This document shows, piece by piece, positions 41,292-50,361 of a stretch of DNA of 56,443 nucleotides. Under the pieces are notes generated by a model that was not told where the DNA came from, searched no databases, and saw nothing but the letters and a program-made list of their open reading frames with translations. Numbering within the stretch: position 1 is the stretch's first letter; each line of letters starts with the position of its first letter. The translations under genes and the position numbers were made by a program. Origin of the DNA: Vibrio zhanjiangensis (GTDB taxonomy: Bacteria > Pseudomonadota > Gammaproteobacteria > Enterobacterales > Vibrionaceae); assembly GCF_030161235.1 (NCBI RefSeq), contig NZ_BSPW01000028.1, positions 1 through 56,443 of the forward strand. The letters run 5' to 3'.

Positions 41292-42719
41292 TTAAATGAT
41301 AATGAGATCTATTATCAACTGTAATTTTGTAAGGTTATTATAGTCACATAGAGGCAGAGATATTTCCATGCATAAGCCACCCAGCATACTGCGCTGCGCT
41401 GTTATCCTCCCGCTATGCTGGCGAATGGCATTTTCTGTAATGGCTAGACCTAGACCAGTACCTCCAGTGTGCCTATCTCTTGCAGTAGATACACGATAAA
41501 AGGGGCGAAATATCGCCTCCAACTCTTGCTCTGGAACGCCTTCACCATTGTCTTCGACTGTGATAGAAAGCCTGTCATGTTCAACGCTTAGAGTGACTTG
41601 GACAAGATCTTTGCTGTAGTAGATGGCATTGCGTACAATGTTATCCAGTGCGCTCATCAGAAGTTTAGGGTTGCCTGAAATACTCCGTTCTGGGATAGAA
41701 CTGTAGGTGAGAGATTTGTTCATTTGCTCTGCTTCAAATTGCGCATCGGAGAGAATGGCTTCCCACAGACTACTCAGAGGCTGTAGCTCTCTCGCCACAT
41801 GACTGTCTAATTGCATACGCGATAGATCTAGCAGTTCACTGATCATTTGTTCCAGTCGCTGCGCTTCGGTATCAATACGATTGAGTTCAGCACTATCACC
41901 TTGTTTACGCGATACCAGAGCCGTTGCCATTCTCAAACGAGTAAGAGGGGAGCGTAATTCATGGGAGATGTCGGATAGCAACCTTTGTTGTCCAGACACC
42001 ATTTGATTCACAGCTTTGACCATTTGGTTAAAACTTTTGCCTGCTTGTCTAAACTCTGAGGTTCCTTTCTCAAGCTCGGGATCAACAACAAATTCGCCTT
42101 TCGCGACACGTTTTGCTGCTCGCTCAAGCTTCCGCGCAGGTTGGCTCAATGCCCATGCGAGCCAAAGTAGTAACGGAGTACTGACGAGCATGACGGCGAA
42201 CAGTAATTGGAATGGTTTGTCAAACAATTGCAGCATAAAAGGGGGCGGTTGGGTCCATTTTACGCCGATATAAAGTAGCAGTTCATTGTTTGCTAGGGTA
42301 ATGGGCAAAGGTCCAGCGACCATGTAATGTCCATAGAGTCTTTGTTTGGGCTTTTGCGGGTCTTCAATGCTAGTAATAAAGTTTTGTACCGCTTTGAGTG
42401 TAAAGTCTTTACGCTCCTGAGTGGTTAATAGGTTGCCTTCAAGATCAGTGAGTACGTAACGAGGACGAAGGTCTCGTGGAGAGCGACGTGGCCTCTCCAA
42501 CTGGAAAATTATCTTGCCAAGTTCACTCTCATTAGCAAAACGCTGCTCTATTTTTTGTTTCGCTTCAAGTAACTTGGCGTAGTGGGCACTTGGAATGTCT
42601 CTTGATTTTCTCGGATCCAAATGTGGTAGAGAAAGTACCGCCACCAAAACTAAAAACATAGTGAACCAGAAAATCGCGAAAATACGTCCGTATAGGCTTG
42701 TGATCTTAGGTAGACGCAT
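41292..42719 (-). CDS. cpxA: Envelope-stress sensor histidine kinase CpxA
   Basis: CpxA senses envelope stress and phosphorylates CpxR. The 475-residue protein has two membrane helices (about 12-32 and 162-182) flanking a periplasmic sensor domain. A HAMP domain (about 185-240) follows, then the phospho-accepting His253 in DISHELRSPLTRLR, and the ATP-binding lid with DNGEGV and GTGLGLAI. Its ATG at 42719 overlaps the cpxR stop (TGATG). The last codons contain the sodA Fur-type box. Confidence 0.95.
   Translation of the reverse strand: MRLPKITSLYGRIFAIFWFTMFLVLVAVLSLPHLDPRKSRDIPSAHYAKLLEAKQKIEQRFANESELGKIIFQLERPRRSPRDLRPRYVLTDLEGNLLTTQERKDFTLKAVQNFITSIEDPQKPKQRLYGHYMVAGPLPITLANNELLLYIGVKWTQPPPFMLQLFDKPFQLLFAVMLVSTPLLLWLAWALSQPARKLERAAKRVAKGEFVVDPELEKGTSEFRQAGKSFNQMVKAVNQMVSGQQRLLSDISHELRSPLTRLRMATALVSRKQGDSAELNRIDTEAQRLEQMISELLDLSRMQLDSHVARELQPLSSLWEAILSDAQFEAEQMNKSLTYSSIPERSISGNPKLLMSALDNIVRNAIYYSKDLVQVTLSVEHDRLSITVEDNGEGVPEQELEAIFRPFYRVSTARDRHTGGTGLGLAITENAIRQHSGRITAQRSMLGGLCMEISLPLCDYNNLTKLQLIIDLIII
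41298..41316 (-). promoter_or_regulatory. Fur-type box for sodA, inside the 3' end of cpxA
   Basis: GATAATGAGATCTATTATC matches the 19-base Fur consensus GATAATGATAATCATTATC at 15 of 19 positions. It is a clean inverted repeat, 37 bases upstream of sodA, and overlaps the last codons of cpxA. Confidence 0.75.
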
Positions 42720-43405
42720 CAATCTTCCTCAACCAACAAGTAACCACGCCCTCTTAATGTCTTAATGCGTGGTTTCCCATCTTGTCTTTCGGGAAGCTTT
42801 TTGCGTAAGTTGGACACATGCATGTCGATTGCACGATCGAAAGCTGCGAGACGTTTTCCAAGTACATCCAGACTGAGTGTTTCTTTGGTGAGCGTTTCTC
42901 CTGGATGTTGCACAAAGTGGCTAAGAAGCGCAAATTCGGTAGTGGTTAATTCAAGATACGTTTCTTGGCAATACGCTTCCTGTTTGCCTGGAAAAACTTT
43001 GATGTCTTGATATTCAATACAATCAATGCTTTTAGTATTTGATTTGGACTGAGTTCGGCGCAAAATAGCTCGTATACGTGCCAGCAGCTCACGATCACTA
43101 AAAGGTTTAGGTAGGTAGTCGTCAGCCCCTAATTCAAGACCAATGACCCTGTCTATCTCTTCACCTTTCGCTGTAAGCATGAGGACTGGTGTTTCCCAAT
43201 GCTCACGTAGACGTTTGAGAGTTTCGACACCATTGAGTTTGGGCATCATGATGTCCAAAAGTATCAAATCAACACTCTTATCTATGACTTTAAGTCCCGC
43301 TTCTCCATCATTCGCCTCCGATACCTGATAATCTTCCAGAGTTAACACCTCTTTTAGTAAGCCCGTGAGCTCGGTATCGTCGTCTATCAACAGAATATGC
43401 GCCAT
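42719..43405 (-). CDS. cpxR: Response regulator CpxR
   Basis: CpxR is an OmpR-family regulator. The 228-residue protein has the receiver domain with acidic pocket IDDD (7-10), phospho-accepting Asp51 (LLDIMMP) and Lys in LPKPFSD. The C-terminal winged helix ends with RAIDMHVSNLRKKL and RGRGYLLV. It diverges from cpxP over 183 bases that include an exact CpxR box, so the operon probably controls itself together with cpxP. Confidence 0.96.
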   Translation of the reverse strand: MAHILLIDDDTELTGLLKEVLTLEDYQVSEANDGEAGLKVIDKSVDLILLDIMMPKLNGVETLKRLREHWETPVLMLTAKGEEIDRVIGLELGADDYLPKPFSDRELLARIRAILRRTQSKSNTKSIDCIEYQDIKVFPGKQEAYCQETYLELTTTEFALLSHFVQHPGETLTKETLSLDVLGKRLAAFDRAIDMHVSNLRKKLPERQDGKPRIKTLRGRGYLLVEED

Positions 43406-43480
43406 GACTTGTAACCTCAGTTTTTCCTTTTTACTAATAGTACTGATTAATTGGGCTGAACTTTAGTTTAATCTTGCCTC

Positions 43481-43495
43481 TTTACGATTTTTTAC
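43481..43495. promoter_or_regulatory. CpxR box in the cpxR-cpxP intergenic region
   Basis: TTTACGATTTTTTAC is the exact reverse complement of GTAAA-N5-GTAAA. Another TTTAC lies at 43512-43516. It is 76 bases from cpxR and 94 bases from cpxP, a position that suits both. Confidence 0.8.
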
Positions 43496-43588
43496 TCTCT
43501 CTAGACGTCACTTTACGCTGCAATTTCTATGCTAGATTCAGAGCTGTTATACAGCTGAGTTTACTTCTTTGATAGGAAAGGTTCGAAT

Positions 43589-44086
43589 ATGAAAACAGTA
43601 ACAAAATTAGTACTAGCGACAATTGTGCTTCCACTCAGTCTCACTTCAGTCAGTGCCTATGCAAATAGTGGCAAAGGGCATGGCAAACCAGAACACAAAG
43701 AATTTGCTGTGGACCCCAGTTTGATGCGTGAGCTTGATTTATCGCCAGAGCAGCAGACGCAGCTTAAAGAATTGCGTAATACGATGAAAAATGGTTTGAA
43801 GGCACAGCGTCAAGAGAACTTTGCTGCTCACCAAGCAGAGATGCAGGCCAACAGAGAAAAAATGCAAGCCCTTTTACTGGCTGAGTCCTTTGATAAGTCG
43901 GCGGCTGATGAGCTAGTTAGAGCGATGCTCGATAAGCAGGCGGAGCATAAAGTGATGTTGCTCGAAAAGCAGCATCAAATGCTAAGTATTTTAACGCCGC
44001 AACAAAAGGCTAAATATGTTGAACTGCAAAAGGAGCGTGATGAAAAACGCGCGCAAAAGCGACACGAGCGTTTAACAAAAAATTAG
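43589..44086 (+). CDS. cpxP: CpxP-type periplasmic chaperone/inhibitor
   Basis: CpxP is a periplasmic adaptor that inhibits CpxA and binds misfolded proteins. The 165-residue protein has a signal peptide (about 1-25, ending AYA) and two LTxxQ-type motifs, LSPEQQTQL and LTPQQKAKY, separated by a highly charged helical region. That is the fold shared by CpxP and Spy. Divergence from cpxR over a CpxR box supports CpxP rather than Spy. It is followed by a compact terminator. Confidence 0.88.
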   Translation: MKTVTKLVLATIVLPLSLTSVSAYANSGKGHGKPEHKEFAVDPSLMRELDLSPEQQTQLKELRNTMKNGLKAQRQENFAAHQAEMQANREKMQALLLAESFDKSAADELVRAMLDKQAEHKVMLLEKQHQMLSILTPQQKAKYVELQKERDEKRAQKRHERLTKN

Positions 44087-44115
44087 TCCGGATGGGTGAT
44101 TTTGCTAATATAATT

Positions 44116-44137
44116 GGCGGCCTCTGGCCGTCTTTTT
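44116..44137 (+). terminator. Rho-independent terminator of cpxP
   Basis: GGCGGCC (44116-44122), a three-base loop and GGCCGTC (44126-44132), with one G-U pair, are followed by TTTTT. Confidence 0.78.
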
Positions 44138-44203
44138 AGTTTTGTTTTTATTCAACTTACGACAAGTTATACTTAAGATAATGTTTTTGAACATCTTTAC
44201 TTT

Positions 44204-45112
44204 ATGAAACACGAATATGCACGTTTAGTTACTCTTGCTGCTTGGACGGCAACAATCGTTGCGAGCATGCTACTTATTGTTAAGCTAGTGGCTTGGTGGG
44301 TGACAGGTTCAGTGAGTTTATTGGCCTCATTGATCGATTCCATGCTTGATATTGCCGCATCTTTAGTGAATTTGGTCGTAGTGAGGTATTCGCTGCAACC
44401 GGCAGACCGAGAGCATACTTTTGGCCATGGTAAAGCAGAGTCTTTGGCGGCTCTTGCGCAATCAATGTTCATCTCAGGCTCGGCAGTATTTCTCATTTTA
44501 AATGGCGTGGATCGCTTTTTTAGACCTCATGATCTCCAGTCACCGGAATATGGTGTGTACGTTAGCTTTTTCGCAATGGTGGTAACCTTCGCTTTGGTGG
44601 TCTTTCAAAAACATGTGGTCAAGAAAACTGGTAGTCAGGCAATCGCGGCGGATTCGCTTCATTATCAATCTGATTTGTATATGAATGCGGCGATCATGTT
44701 GGCCTTAACGCTGAGTTGGTTTGGCGTAACTCAGGCTGATGCTGTATTTGCTATTGGGATTGGGTTTTATATTTTGTACAGCGCTGTGCAAATGGTACGT
44801 GAAGCAACGCAGACCTTGTTAGATCGCAAGCTGCCCGATGAAGAATTAGAGGAGATAAAATCTCAGTGTCTTTCTGTCGAAGGCGTTTTGGGTGTGCATC
44901 AATTGCGAACCCGGATGTCGGGTCCAACTCGGTTTATCCAGCTTCATTTGGAGCTTGGTGATCAAATGCCTTTGATTGAAGCACACCGAATCTCAGATAT
45001 GGTTGAACATAGGTTATTGGACCGCTTCCCTCATGCCGATGTACTGATTCATCAAGATCCCTATTCAGTGGTGCTTGGTCCAGAAAAAGAGCAGAAAGTG
45101 GATGATTGGTAA
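44204..45112 (+). CDS. fieF: Cation-efflux pump FieF (cation diffusion facilitator)
   Basis: FieF exports ferrous iron and zinc in exchange for protons. The 302-residue protein has six membrane helices. The metal-site segments [29 protein letters not shown] and [13 protein letters not shown] give the DxxxD/HxxxD pattern of the YiiP family, and a cytoplasmic ferredoxin-like domain starts at about residue 210. It lies between cpxP and pfkA, as in E. coli. No special regulatory site was seen. Confidence 0.95.
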   Translation: MKHEYARLVTLAAWTATIVASMLLIVKLVAWWVTGSVSLLASLIDSMLDIAASLVNLVVVRYSLQPADREHTFGHGKAESLAALAQSMFISGSAVFLILNGVDRFFRPHDLQSPEYGVYVSFFAMVVTFALVVFQKHVVKKTGSQAIAADSLHYQSDLYMNAAIMLALTLSWFGVTQADAVFAIGIGFYILYSAVQMVREATQTLLDRKLPDEELEEIKSQCLSVEGVLGVHQLRTRMSGPTRFIQLHLELGDQMPLIEAHRISDMVEHRLLDRFPHADVLIHQDPYSVVLGPEKEQKVDDW

Positions 45113-45390
45113 TGGTGTCTATAGGGCGTAGCACATATAGATGGATTGCTGATTATCTTTGCAACACGGTGAGAATTTGCAGCTATCCTGATATGTATCA
45201 AATCTTTGTTCGGGCTGAACTGTAATACTTTTACATAAGTAGAAAAGTTACATAGTTTAGTGCAAATAAAAGTAGTATTCCTTGGGCTTCAAGGTAACAT
45301 ATTGCGCAACTAAAAGGGTCTTGTCAGTCATTATAGTGAAAATTGCTGACGTAAAAATTGAAATAAGATTCCCAAAAATTGAGGGTGAGC

Positions 45391-46353
45391 ATGATTAAAA
45401 AGATCGGTGTTTTGACAAGCGGCGGTGATGCACCGGGCATGAACGCAGCAGTTCGTGGTGTAGTGCGTACGGCGTTATCGGAAGGTTTAGAGGTCTATGG
45501 TGTTCAAGATGGTTACCTTGGCCTATATGAAAACAGAATTGAGAAATTAGATCGTTCTAGTGTTTCTGATGTCATCAATAAAGGTGGAACCTTTCTTGGC
45601 TCTGCACGTTTCCCTGAATTCAAAGAAGTTGCAGTACGCGAGAAAGCGATTGAAAACCTAAAAAAACATGGCATTGAAGCGCTAGTCGTGATTGGTGGTG
45701 ACGGCTCTTACATGGGCGCGAAAAAGCTCACCGAAATGGGATATCCATGTGTTGGTCTCCCTGGGACCATAGACAATGATATTGCGGGTACCGACTACAC
45801 GATAGGCTATCTCACTGCACTTAACACGGTTATCGACGCGATTGACCGTTTGCGTGATACTTCCTCTTCACATCAACGCATCTCTATCGTTGAAATTATG
45901 GGACGTCACTGTGGTGACTTGACCCTGATGTCCGCTATTGCGGGTGGGTGTGAATATATCATTACTCCAGAAACGGGCTTAGACAAAGAAAAGCTGATTA
46001 ATAATATTAAAGATGGCATCACAAAGGGTAAAAAGCATGCAATCATCGCGTTGACTGAGTTGATGATGGATGCGAATGAATTAGCCAAAGAGATTGAACA
46101 AGCGACGGGTCGTGAGACGAGAGCAACCGTGCTTGGCCATATTCAGCGTGGTGGTCGCCCAACCGCTTTTGACCGCGTTTTAGCATCTCGTATGGGCAAT
46201 TATGCTGTGCATCTGTTAATGGAAGGTCAAGGCGGTCGTTGTGTCGGCATCCAAAAAGAGCAACTTGTGCATCATGACATTATTGATGCCATTGAAAACA
46301 TGAAACGTCCAGTACGAGAAGATCTTTATAAAGTAGCAGAAGAGTTGTTCTAG
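45391..46353 (+). CDS. pfkA: 6-phosphofructokinase I PfkA
   Basis: PfkA phosphorylates fructose 6-phosphate, the committed step of glycolysis. The 320-residue protein, the same length as E. coli PfkA, begins [20 protein letters not shown] and has GGDGSYMGA and the catalytic TIDND. I chose ATG 45391, preceded by GAGGGTGAG; the frame is open four codons further upstream. The 278-base gap from fieF holds its promoter, but I could not find a clear Cra site by eye. Confidence 0.97.
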   Translation: MIKKIGVLTSGGDAPGMNAAVRGVVRTALSEGLEVYGVQDGYLGLYENRIEKLDRSSVSDVINKGGTFLGSARFPEFKEVAVREKAIENLKKHGIEALVVIGGDGSYMGAKKLTEMGYPCVGLPGTIDNDIAGTDYTIGYLTALNTVIDAIDRLRDTSSSHQRISIVEIMGRHCGDLTLMSAIAGGCEYIITPETGLDKEKLINNIKDGITKGKKHAIIALTELMMDANELAKEIEQATGRETRATVLGHIQRGGRPTAFDRVLASRMGNYAVHLLMEGQGGRCVGIQKEQLVHHDIIDAIENMKRPVREDLYKVAEELF

Positions 46354-46383
46354 ATTTTCTCTATCGCACTGTGCTGTTTAAGT

Positions 46384-46413
46384 AAACCCTCGTGTTATGC
46401 GAGGGTTTTTTAT
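46384..46413 (+). terminator. Rho-independent terminator of pfkA
   Basis: AAACCCTCG (46384-46392), a seven-base loop and CGAGGGTTT (46400-46408) are followed by TTTTAT. It begins 31 bases past the pfkA stop. Confidence 0.9.
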
Positions 46414-46617
46414 TTCAGTCTACAAAAAGATCATACCGTCTTGATAAGAAGCTAAATAGAGGCTGATTAGGTCAATTTTGCGGTCTATTTTTGATTCCTG
46501 ACAAAGAAAGGCAAGATATCTTCCTTGAGGCTTTGATAAAGCCGTCAATTCACTTTCCGAGCTCACTTTTTTTGATTAGGATTGAAGAAAATATCACCAT
46601 TATTGTAGGGAAAAATT

Positions 46618-47943
46618 ATGTTTTATGTACATATGCTCCTGCTTTTAACCATCATTTTTATTGGTATTCGTCATGGGGGCATCGCCTTTGGTTTACTCGG
46701 TGGACTCGGTGTCTCTGTACTTGCTTTTGTGTTTGGTATAGCACCGGGGTCTCCGCCCATCAGCGTCATGTTAATTATTCTCGCTGTGGTTGCTGCATCT
46801 GCGACGCTAGAGGCCAGTGGAGGTCTTCAACTTTTAGTGCGTTTTGCAGAACGTCTTTTACGCAAGCACCCCAGTCAGATCGTTTTTCTCGGCCCTTTAT
46901 GTACTTATACACTGACGGTTTTAGTGGGGACGGGACACTCCGTTTACCCACTTTTACCAGTGATATACGATGTGGCTTATAAAAAAGGCATTAGACCAGA
47001 GCGCCCGATGGCAATGGCTTCTGTAGCATCTCAAATGGGGATTACTGCGAGCCCTATTGCCGCCGCTGCCGCTGTCGTTATGGCAACTGCAGCTGACAAC
47101 CATTTGACGATAAGTTTAGGCAGTGTGCTTCTTGTGACGATTCCGGCGACACTGTTCGGTGTTTTAACTGGATGTGCTTGGAGCTTAAGACGAGGAAAAG
47201 ATCTCGCGCATGATCCTGAGTTTATTCAACGTTGTGCCGATCCTGAGTTTAAAGCTCAGTTGATTGATAATGAGCAAGATAATGTTCAGGCAGAAGGAGT
47301 CAATGCTCAGGCTAAAAAAGGACTGTCTATTTTCTTAGCCGGTATTGTTGTTGTTGTGTTTGTCGCTATGTTTGGCCATGACCTCGCACTGCTGCCTCAA
47401 GGGGTGAAGATGTCGGTCGCGATTCAATTTCTAATGCTCTCAATTGGCGCAATTATCTTGTTAGCGACAAAAGTAGAGCCGAAAAAGATCGTTCATTGTA
47501 ATGTTTTTATTGCAGGAATGACCGCGGTTGTCATTATTTTCGGTATTGCATGGATGAGTGATACGATCATTAGCTTCCATAAGCCATATTTGATAAGTCT
47601 TGTTAGTGACTTGGTTGCTGCTCATCCTTGGACTTTTGCTTTAGCTATGTTTGTCGTATCCATTTTCCTCAAGAGCCAAGCTGCGGTGTTGACCATTATG
47701 TTGCCTCTTGGTTTTGCCATGGGCATTCCAACACCCGTGCTTATCGGTGTTCTTCCGGCTTGCTATGCCTACTTTTTCTTCCCGTTTTATCCTAGCGATC
47801 TGGCGGCAATTACTTTTGACCGTTCAGGAACAACTCGAATTGGTAAGTACGTGCTAAATCATAGCTTTTTGTTGCCGGGGTTCATTGGTGTCTCTACCGC
47901 GACAACCATGGCTTATATTATTTCTACGCTATTTGTTAACTAA
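46618..47943 (+). CDS. dcuB: Anaerobic C4-dicarboxylate transporter, DcuA/DcuB family (DcuB-like)
   Basis: Dcu transporters exchange fumarate for succinate, and take up malate and aspartate, during anaerobic growth. The 441-residue protein has about 11-12 membrane helices. The family segments GGIAFGLLGGLG, ILAVVAASATLEASGGLQLL, GTGHSVYPLLPVIYDVA and YPSDLAAITFDRSGTTRIG are nearer to DcuB than to DcuA. The 264-base gap upstream has only FNR-like half-sites. Together with frdABCD and menA in this window it makes a coherent fumarate-respiration set, although they are not adjacent. Confidence 0.88.
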   Translation: MFYVHMLLLLTIIFIGIRHGGIAFGLLGGLGVSVLAFVFGIAPGSPPISVMLIILAVVAASATLEASGGLQLLVRFAERLLRKHPSQIVFLGPLCTYTLTVLVGTGHSVYPLLPVIYDVAYKKGIRPERPMAMASVASQMGITASPIAAAAAVVMATAADNHLTISLGSVLLVTIPATLFGVLTGCAWSLRRGKDLAHDPEFIQRCADPEFKAQLIDNEQDNVQAEGVNAQAKKGLSIFLAGIVVVVFVAMFGHDLALLPQGVKMSVAIQFLMLSIGAIILLATKVEPKKIVHCNVFIAGMTAVVIIFGIAWMSDTIISFHKPYLISLVSDLVAAHPWTFALAMFVVSIFLKSQAAVLTIMLPLGFAMGIPTPVLIGVLPACYAYFFFPFYPSDLAAITFDRSGTTRIGKYVLNHSFLLPGFIGVSTATTMAYIISTLFVN

Positions 47944-47964
47944 GATTTATCCACATAAAATAGA

Positions 47965-47986
47965 GGGTCAGTAGGGATACTGGCCC
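47965..47986. terminator. Hairpin between convergent dcuB and the mgtC-family gene
   Basis: GGGTCAGTA (47965-47973), a four-base loop and TACTGGCCC (47978-47986) form a nine-pair stem with one G-U. No T-tract follows, so termination is uncertain. Confidence 0.4.
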
Positions 47987-48038
47987 GACTAATTAGCCAA
48001 TCTTTCACTATTGATAGCGAGGTAATGGAGAAGCCTGC

Positions 48039-48545
48039 TCAATTGTCTATTGAGTTATTTCTGTTAGGTAGCTTACGACGTTGAAATTTTTGATGTACGC
48101 CTCGGCGCAGCGATTGGAATTGGTTTTCGGCTTTATCAACACCGAGCAAAACGCTTAAAGCTAACAAGGTAATTAAGACCGATTGTTGCAGATAACCTAA
48201 TCCTATCATCATGCCTATTGCAGCGAGTACCCAGATCACCGCAGCCGATGTCACTCCATGGATTTTGCCATCAAGAGTCATCATAACGCCAGCACCTAAA
48301 AAGCCGATGCCGGTTATAATTTGTCCAAGCACACGAGCTTGATCTAACGTGCTTGGTGATAAAGACACCGCCATGGCCATAAATAGGTAAGTACCAGCAA
48401 TGATGAGAATAGAGGTTCTAATACCGACGGGTTTGCCACGAGTTTGGCGCTCTACCCCGATTAAAACTCCATTAATGGCACAGCATAATAAAGCAGGCCA
48501 AGTAAAAGGTCCGAGATCGAAAAATTGTTCGATGTTTGTTTGCAT
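48039..48545 (-). CDS. MgtC/SapB-family membrane protein
   Basis: The 168-residue protein has four or five membrane helices and the MgtC core segments GVLIGVERQTRGKPVGIRTS and ITGIGFLGAGVMM. MgtC homologues help survival in low magnesium and inside macrophages; some regulate the F-type ATPase or potassium uptake. This copy lacks the long C-terminal cytoplasmic domain of Salmonella MgtC and resembles YhiD/SapB. It stands alone between dcuB and epmB, with nothing in the sequence showing its role or a magnesium leader. Confidence 0.83.
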   Translation of the reverse strand: MQTNIEQFFDLGPFTWPALLCCAINGVLIGVERQTRGKPVGIRTSILIIAGTYLFMAMAVSLSPSTLDQARVLGQIITGIGFLGAGVMMTLDGKIHGVTSAAVIWVLAAIGMMIGLGYLQQSVLITLLALSVLLGVDKAENQFQSLRRGVHQKFQRRKLPNRNNSIDN

Positions 48546-48623
48546 ATTGCCCCCCCTAAACCATCAAGTATGTAAAGAAAGATACAAATAATCGAACAAA
48601 TCTTTTTTGTCGTTACGATGAGA

Positions 48624-49646
48624 TTATTCCAAGTATAGATCGAGTGGCGTTTTACTGGCTCTACCGGCGATCTCTCGGGTTAATTTAGGCACCAAATAAC
48701 CGGATACACTCTCTATCACTCCTGACATAATGGCCTTTGCTTTGTCATCTGAGATATAAAAATGCGCAGCTCCCTGCACTTTATCCAGTACGTGCATGTA
48801 ATAGGGCATGACACCAGCATCAAATAAAGCTTCGCTCAGGGATACCTGTGTATCAATGTTATCATTTACCCCCTTAAGCATTACGCCTTGATTGAGTAAA
48901 GTGACGCCAGCTGCGTGCAAATGACTCAGTGCGTTTATTAAATCCTGATTGATTTCATTAGGGTGATTGATATGGGTGACCAAAATGATTTGCAAACGAG
49001 TGCTTGAAAGCAGCTCTCGTAGTGTAAGAGTAATTCTGTCAGGGATAACAACAGGCAAACGTGTGTGAATTCGTAATCGTTTAATGTGTGGGATGTCAGC
49101 AATAGCATCAATGAGCCAGTGTAATTCTGCATCTTTTGCCATAAGAGGATCGCCGCCTGACAAAATCACCTCATTCAGTTCTGTGTGCTCGCGAATATAG
49201 GTCAGGCTTTGTTGCCAGACGGATTTACCCCCTTTGTTTTCCTCATAGGGAAAATGGCGTCGAAAGCAGTAACGGCAATTGATGGCACAGCCACCCTTTA
49301 CAATCATTAGGACTCGATTGCGGTATTTGTGTAATAGTCCGGGAACAGTATTGTCTTGTTCTTTCAGTGGATCGTTTGAGTAGCCAGCGTGGACCTCAAA
49401 CTCTTGCTCTAATGGTAGGACTTGTCTGAGTAGTGGATCAAAGGGATTCCCCTTTTCCATTCTATCGACAAAGCTTTGCGGTACCCGCTGGGCAAAGAGC
49501 TTTCGGGCGGCAAAACCACCTTGCCAAGGAGAGGGATCAATATCAAGGATCATGAGTAGCTTTTCGGGATCTGAGATCCCATTCGCTAGTTGTTTGATCC
49601 AGTTTTGCTCAACAGAATCAACTTTTCGGGTTATGATGTGCGACAT
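48624..49646 (-). CDS. epmB: EF-P lysine 2,3-aminomutase EpmB (radical SAM)
   Basis: EpmB converts (S)-alpha-lysine to (R)-beta-lysine, which EpmA then attaches to EF-P. The 340-residue protein has the radical-SAM cysteines C120, C124 and C127 (CAINCRYC), and the segments SGGDPLMAKD, RIHTRLPVVIP and MPYYMHVLDKVQG of the lysine 2,3-aminomutase family. The start at 49646 (MSHIITRK) matches the family; a longer open frame runs over the efp start and is spurious. It diverges from efp across only 33 bases. Confidence 0.95.
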   Translation of the reverse strand: MSHIITRKVDSVEQNWIKQLANGISDPEKLLMILDIDPSPWQGGFAARKLFAQRVPQSFVDRMEKGNPFDPLLRQVLPLEQEFEVHAGYSNDPLKEQDNTVPGLLHKYRNRVLMIVKGGCAINCRYCFRRHFPYEENKGGKSVWQQSLTYIREHTELNEVILSGGDPLMAKDAELHWLIDAIADIPHIKRLRIHTRLPVVIPDRITLTLRELLSSTRLQIILVTHINHPNEINQDLINALSHLHAAGVTLLNQGVMLKGVNDNIDTQVSLSEALFDAGVMPYYMHVLDKVQGAAHFYISDDKAKAIMSGVIESVSGYLVPKLTREIAGRASKTPLDLYLE

Positions 49647-49679
49647 TAAATTTAACTCGAAGAATGGTAAGAGGAAAAA

Positions 49680-50246
49680 ATGGCTACTGTTAGCACAAAT
49701 GAATTCAAAGGCGGTCTTAAAATTATGCTTGATAATGAGCCTTGTGTCATTCTCGAAAACGAGTATGTCAAACCGGGCAAAGGTCAAGCGTTTAACCGCG
49801 TAAAAATCCGTAAACTGCTTTCAGGTAAAGTTCTAGAGAAGACATTCAAATCTGGTGACACAGTAGAAGTCGCGGATGTAATGGATATCGACTTAGATTA
49901 CTTGTACAACGATGGTGAATTCTACCACTTTATGAACAACGAAACATTCGAACAGCTAGCCGCTGATAAAAAAGCGGTCGGTGACAATGCGAAATGGTTA
50001 GTTGAAAATGACACTTGTATGCTGACGCTGTGGAATAATAACCCAATCGCGGTAACACCACCTAATTTTGTTGAGCTTGAAGTGACTGATACTGACCCAG
50101 GCCTCAAGGGGGATACGCAAGGTACAGGTGGTAAACCTGCCACGTTGGCGACTGGTGCCGTGGTTCGTGTTCCTTTGTTTATTTCGATTGGTGAAGTGAT
50201 TAAGGTTGACACGCGTTCGGGCGAATACGTAGGTCGCGTTAAATAA
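49680..50246 (+). CDS. efp: Translation elongation factor P
   Basis: EF-P rescues ribosomes stalled at polyproline stretches. The 188-residue protein has the KOW-like N-terminal domain with modified residue Lys34 in the PGKGQAF loop, then two OB domains ([20 protein letters not shown] in the middle). Length equals that of E. coli EF-P. The start has a purine-rich AAGAGGAAAA upstream. Divergence from epmB and the presence of epmA in the same window show the beta-lysylation type of EF-P. A terminator follows. Confidence 0.97.
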   Translation: MATVSTNEFKGGLKIMLDNEPCVILENEYVKPGKGQAFNRVKIRKLLSGKVLEKTFKSGDTVEVADVMDIDLDYLYNDGEFYHFMNNETFEQLAADKKAVGDNAKWLVENDTCMLTLWNNNPIAVTPPNFVELEVTDTDPGLKGDTQGTGGKPATLATGAVVRVPLFISIGEVIKVDTRSGEYVGRVK

Positions 50247-50272
50247 GCCAAATATCGTTTTAATACGAGAAT

Positions 50273-50302
50273 AAAGGCCACATTCGTGGTCTTTGTTGTA
50301 TT
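50273..50302 (+). terminator. Terminator downstream of efp
   Basis: AAAGGCCAC (50273-50281), loop ATTC and GTGGTCTTT (50286-50294), with one G-U pair, are followed by GTTGTATTT. The T-run is moderate. Confidence 0.65.
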
Positions 50303-50361
50303 TAGTCAAATTTTGATGTATCACAAGTGTTGTTATTCATAATGACGATAGACTAGTGAGC

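Noticed and set aside
45113..45390. Search for a Cra site upstream of pfkA
   Set aside because: Only a loose TGAAA...TTC pattern near 45358-45372 was seen, below what I would report as a site.
46491..46585. FNR-like sequences upstream of dcuB (46491-46504 and 46572-46585)
   Set aside because: Each matches eight of ten half-site bases, but neither is at a usual distance from a visible -10 element; this is weak evidence in an AT-rich region.
46491..46982. Plus-strand 163-codon ORF before and inside dcuB
   Set aside because: It overlaps the transporter start in another frame, has no recognisable domain, and its second half is just the shifted dcuB sequence.
49922..50324. Minus-strand ORFs opposite efp
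   Set aside because: They are antisense shadows of a highly conserved gene.
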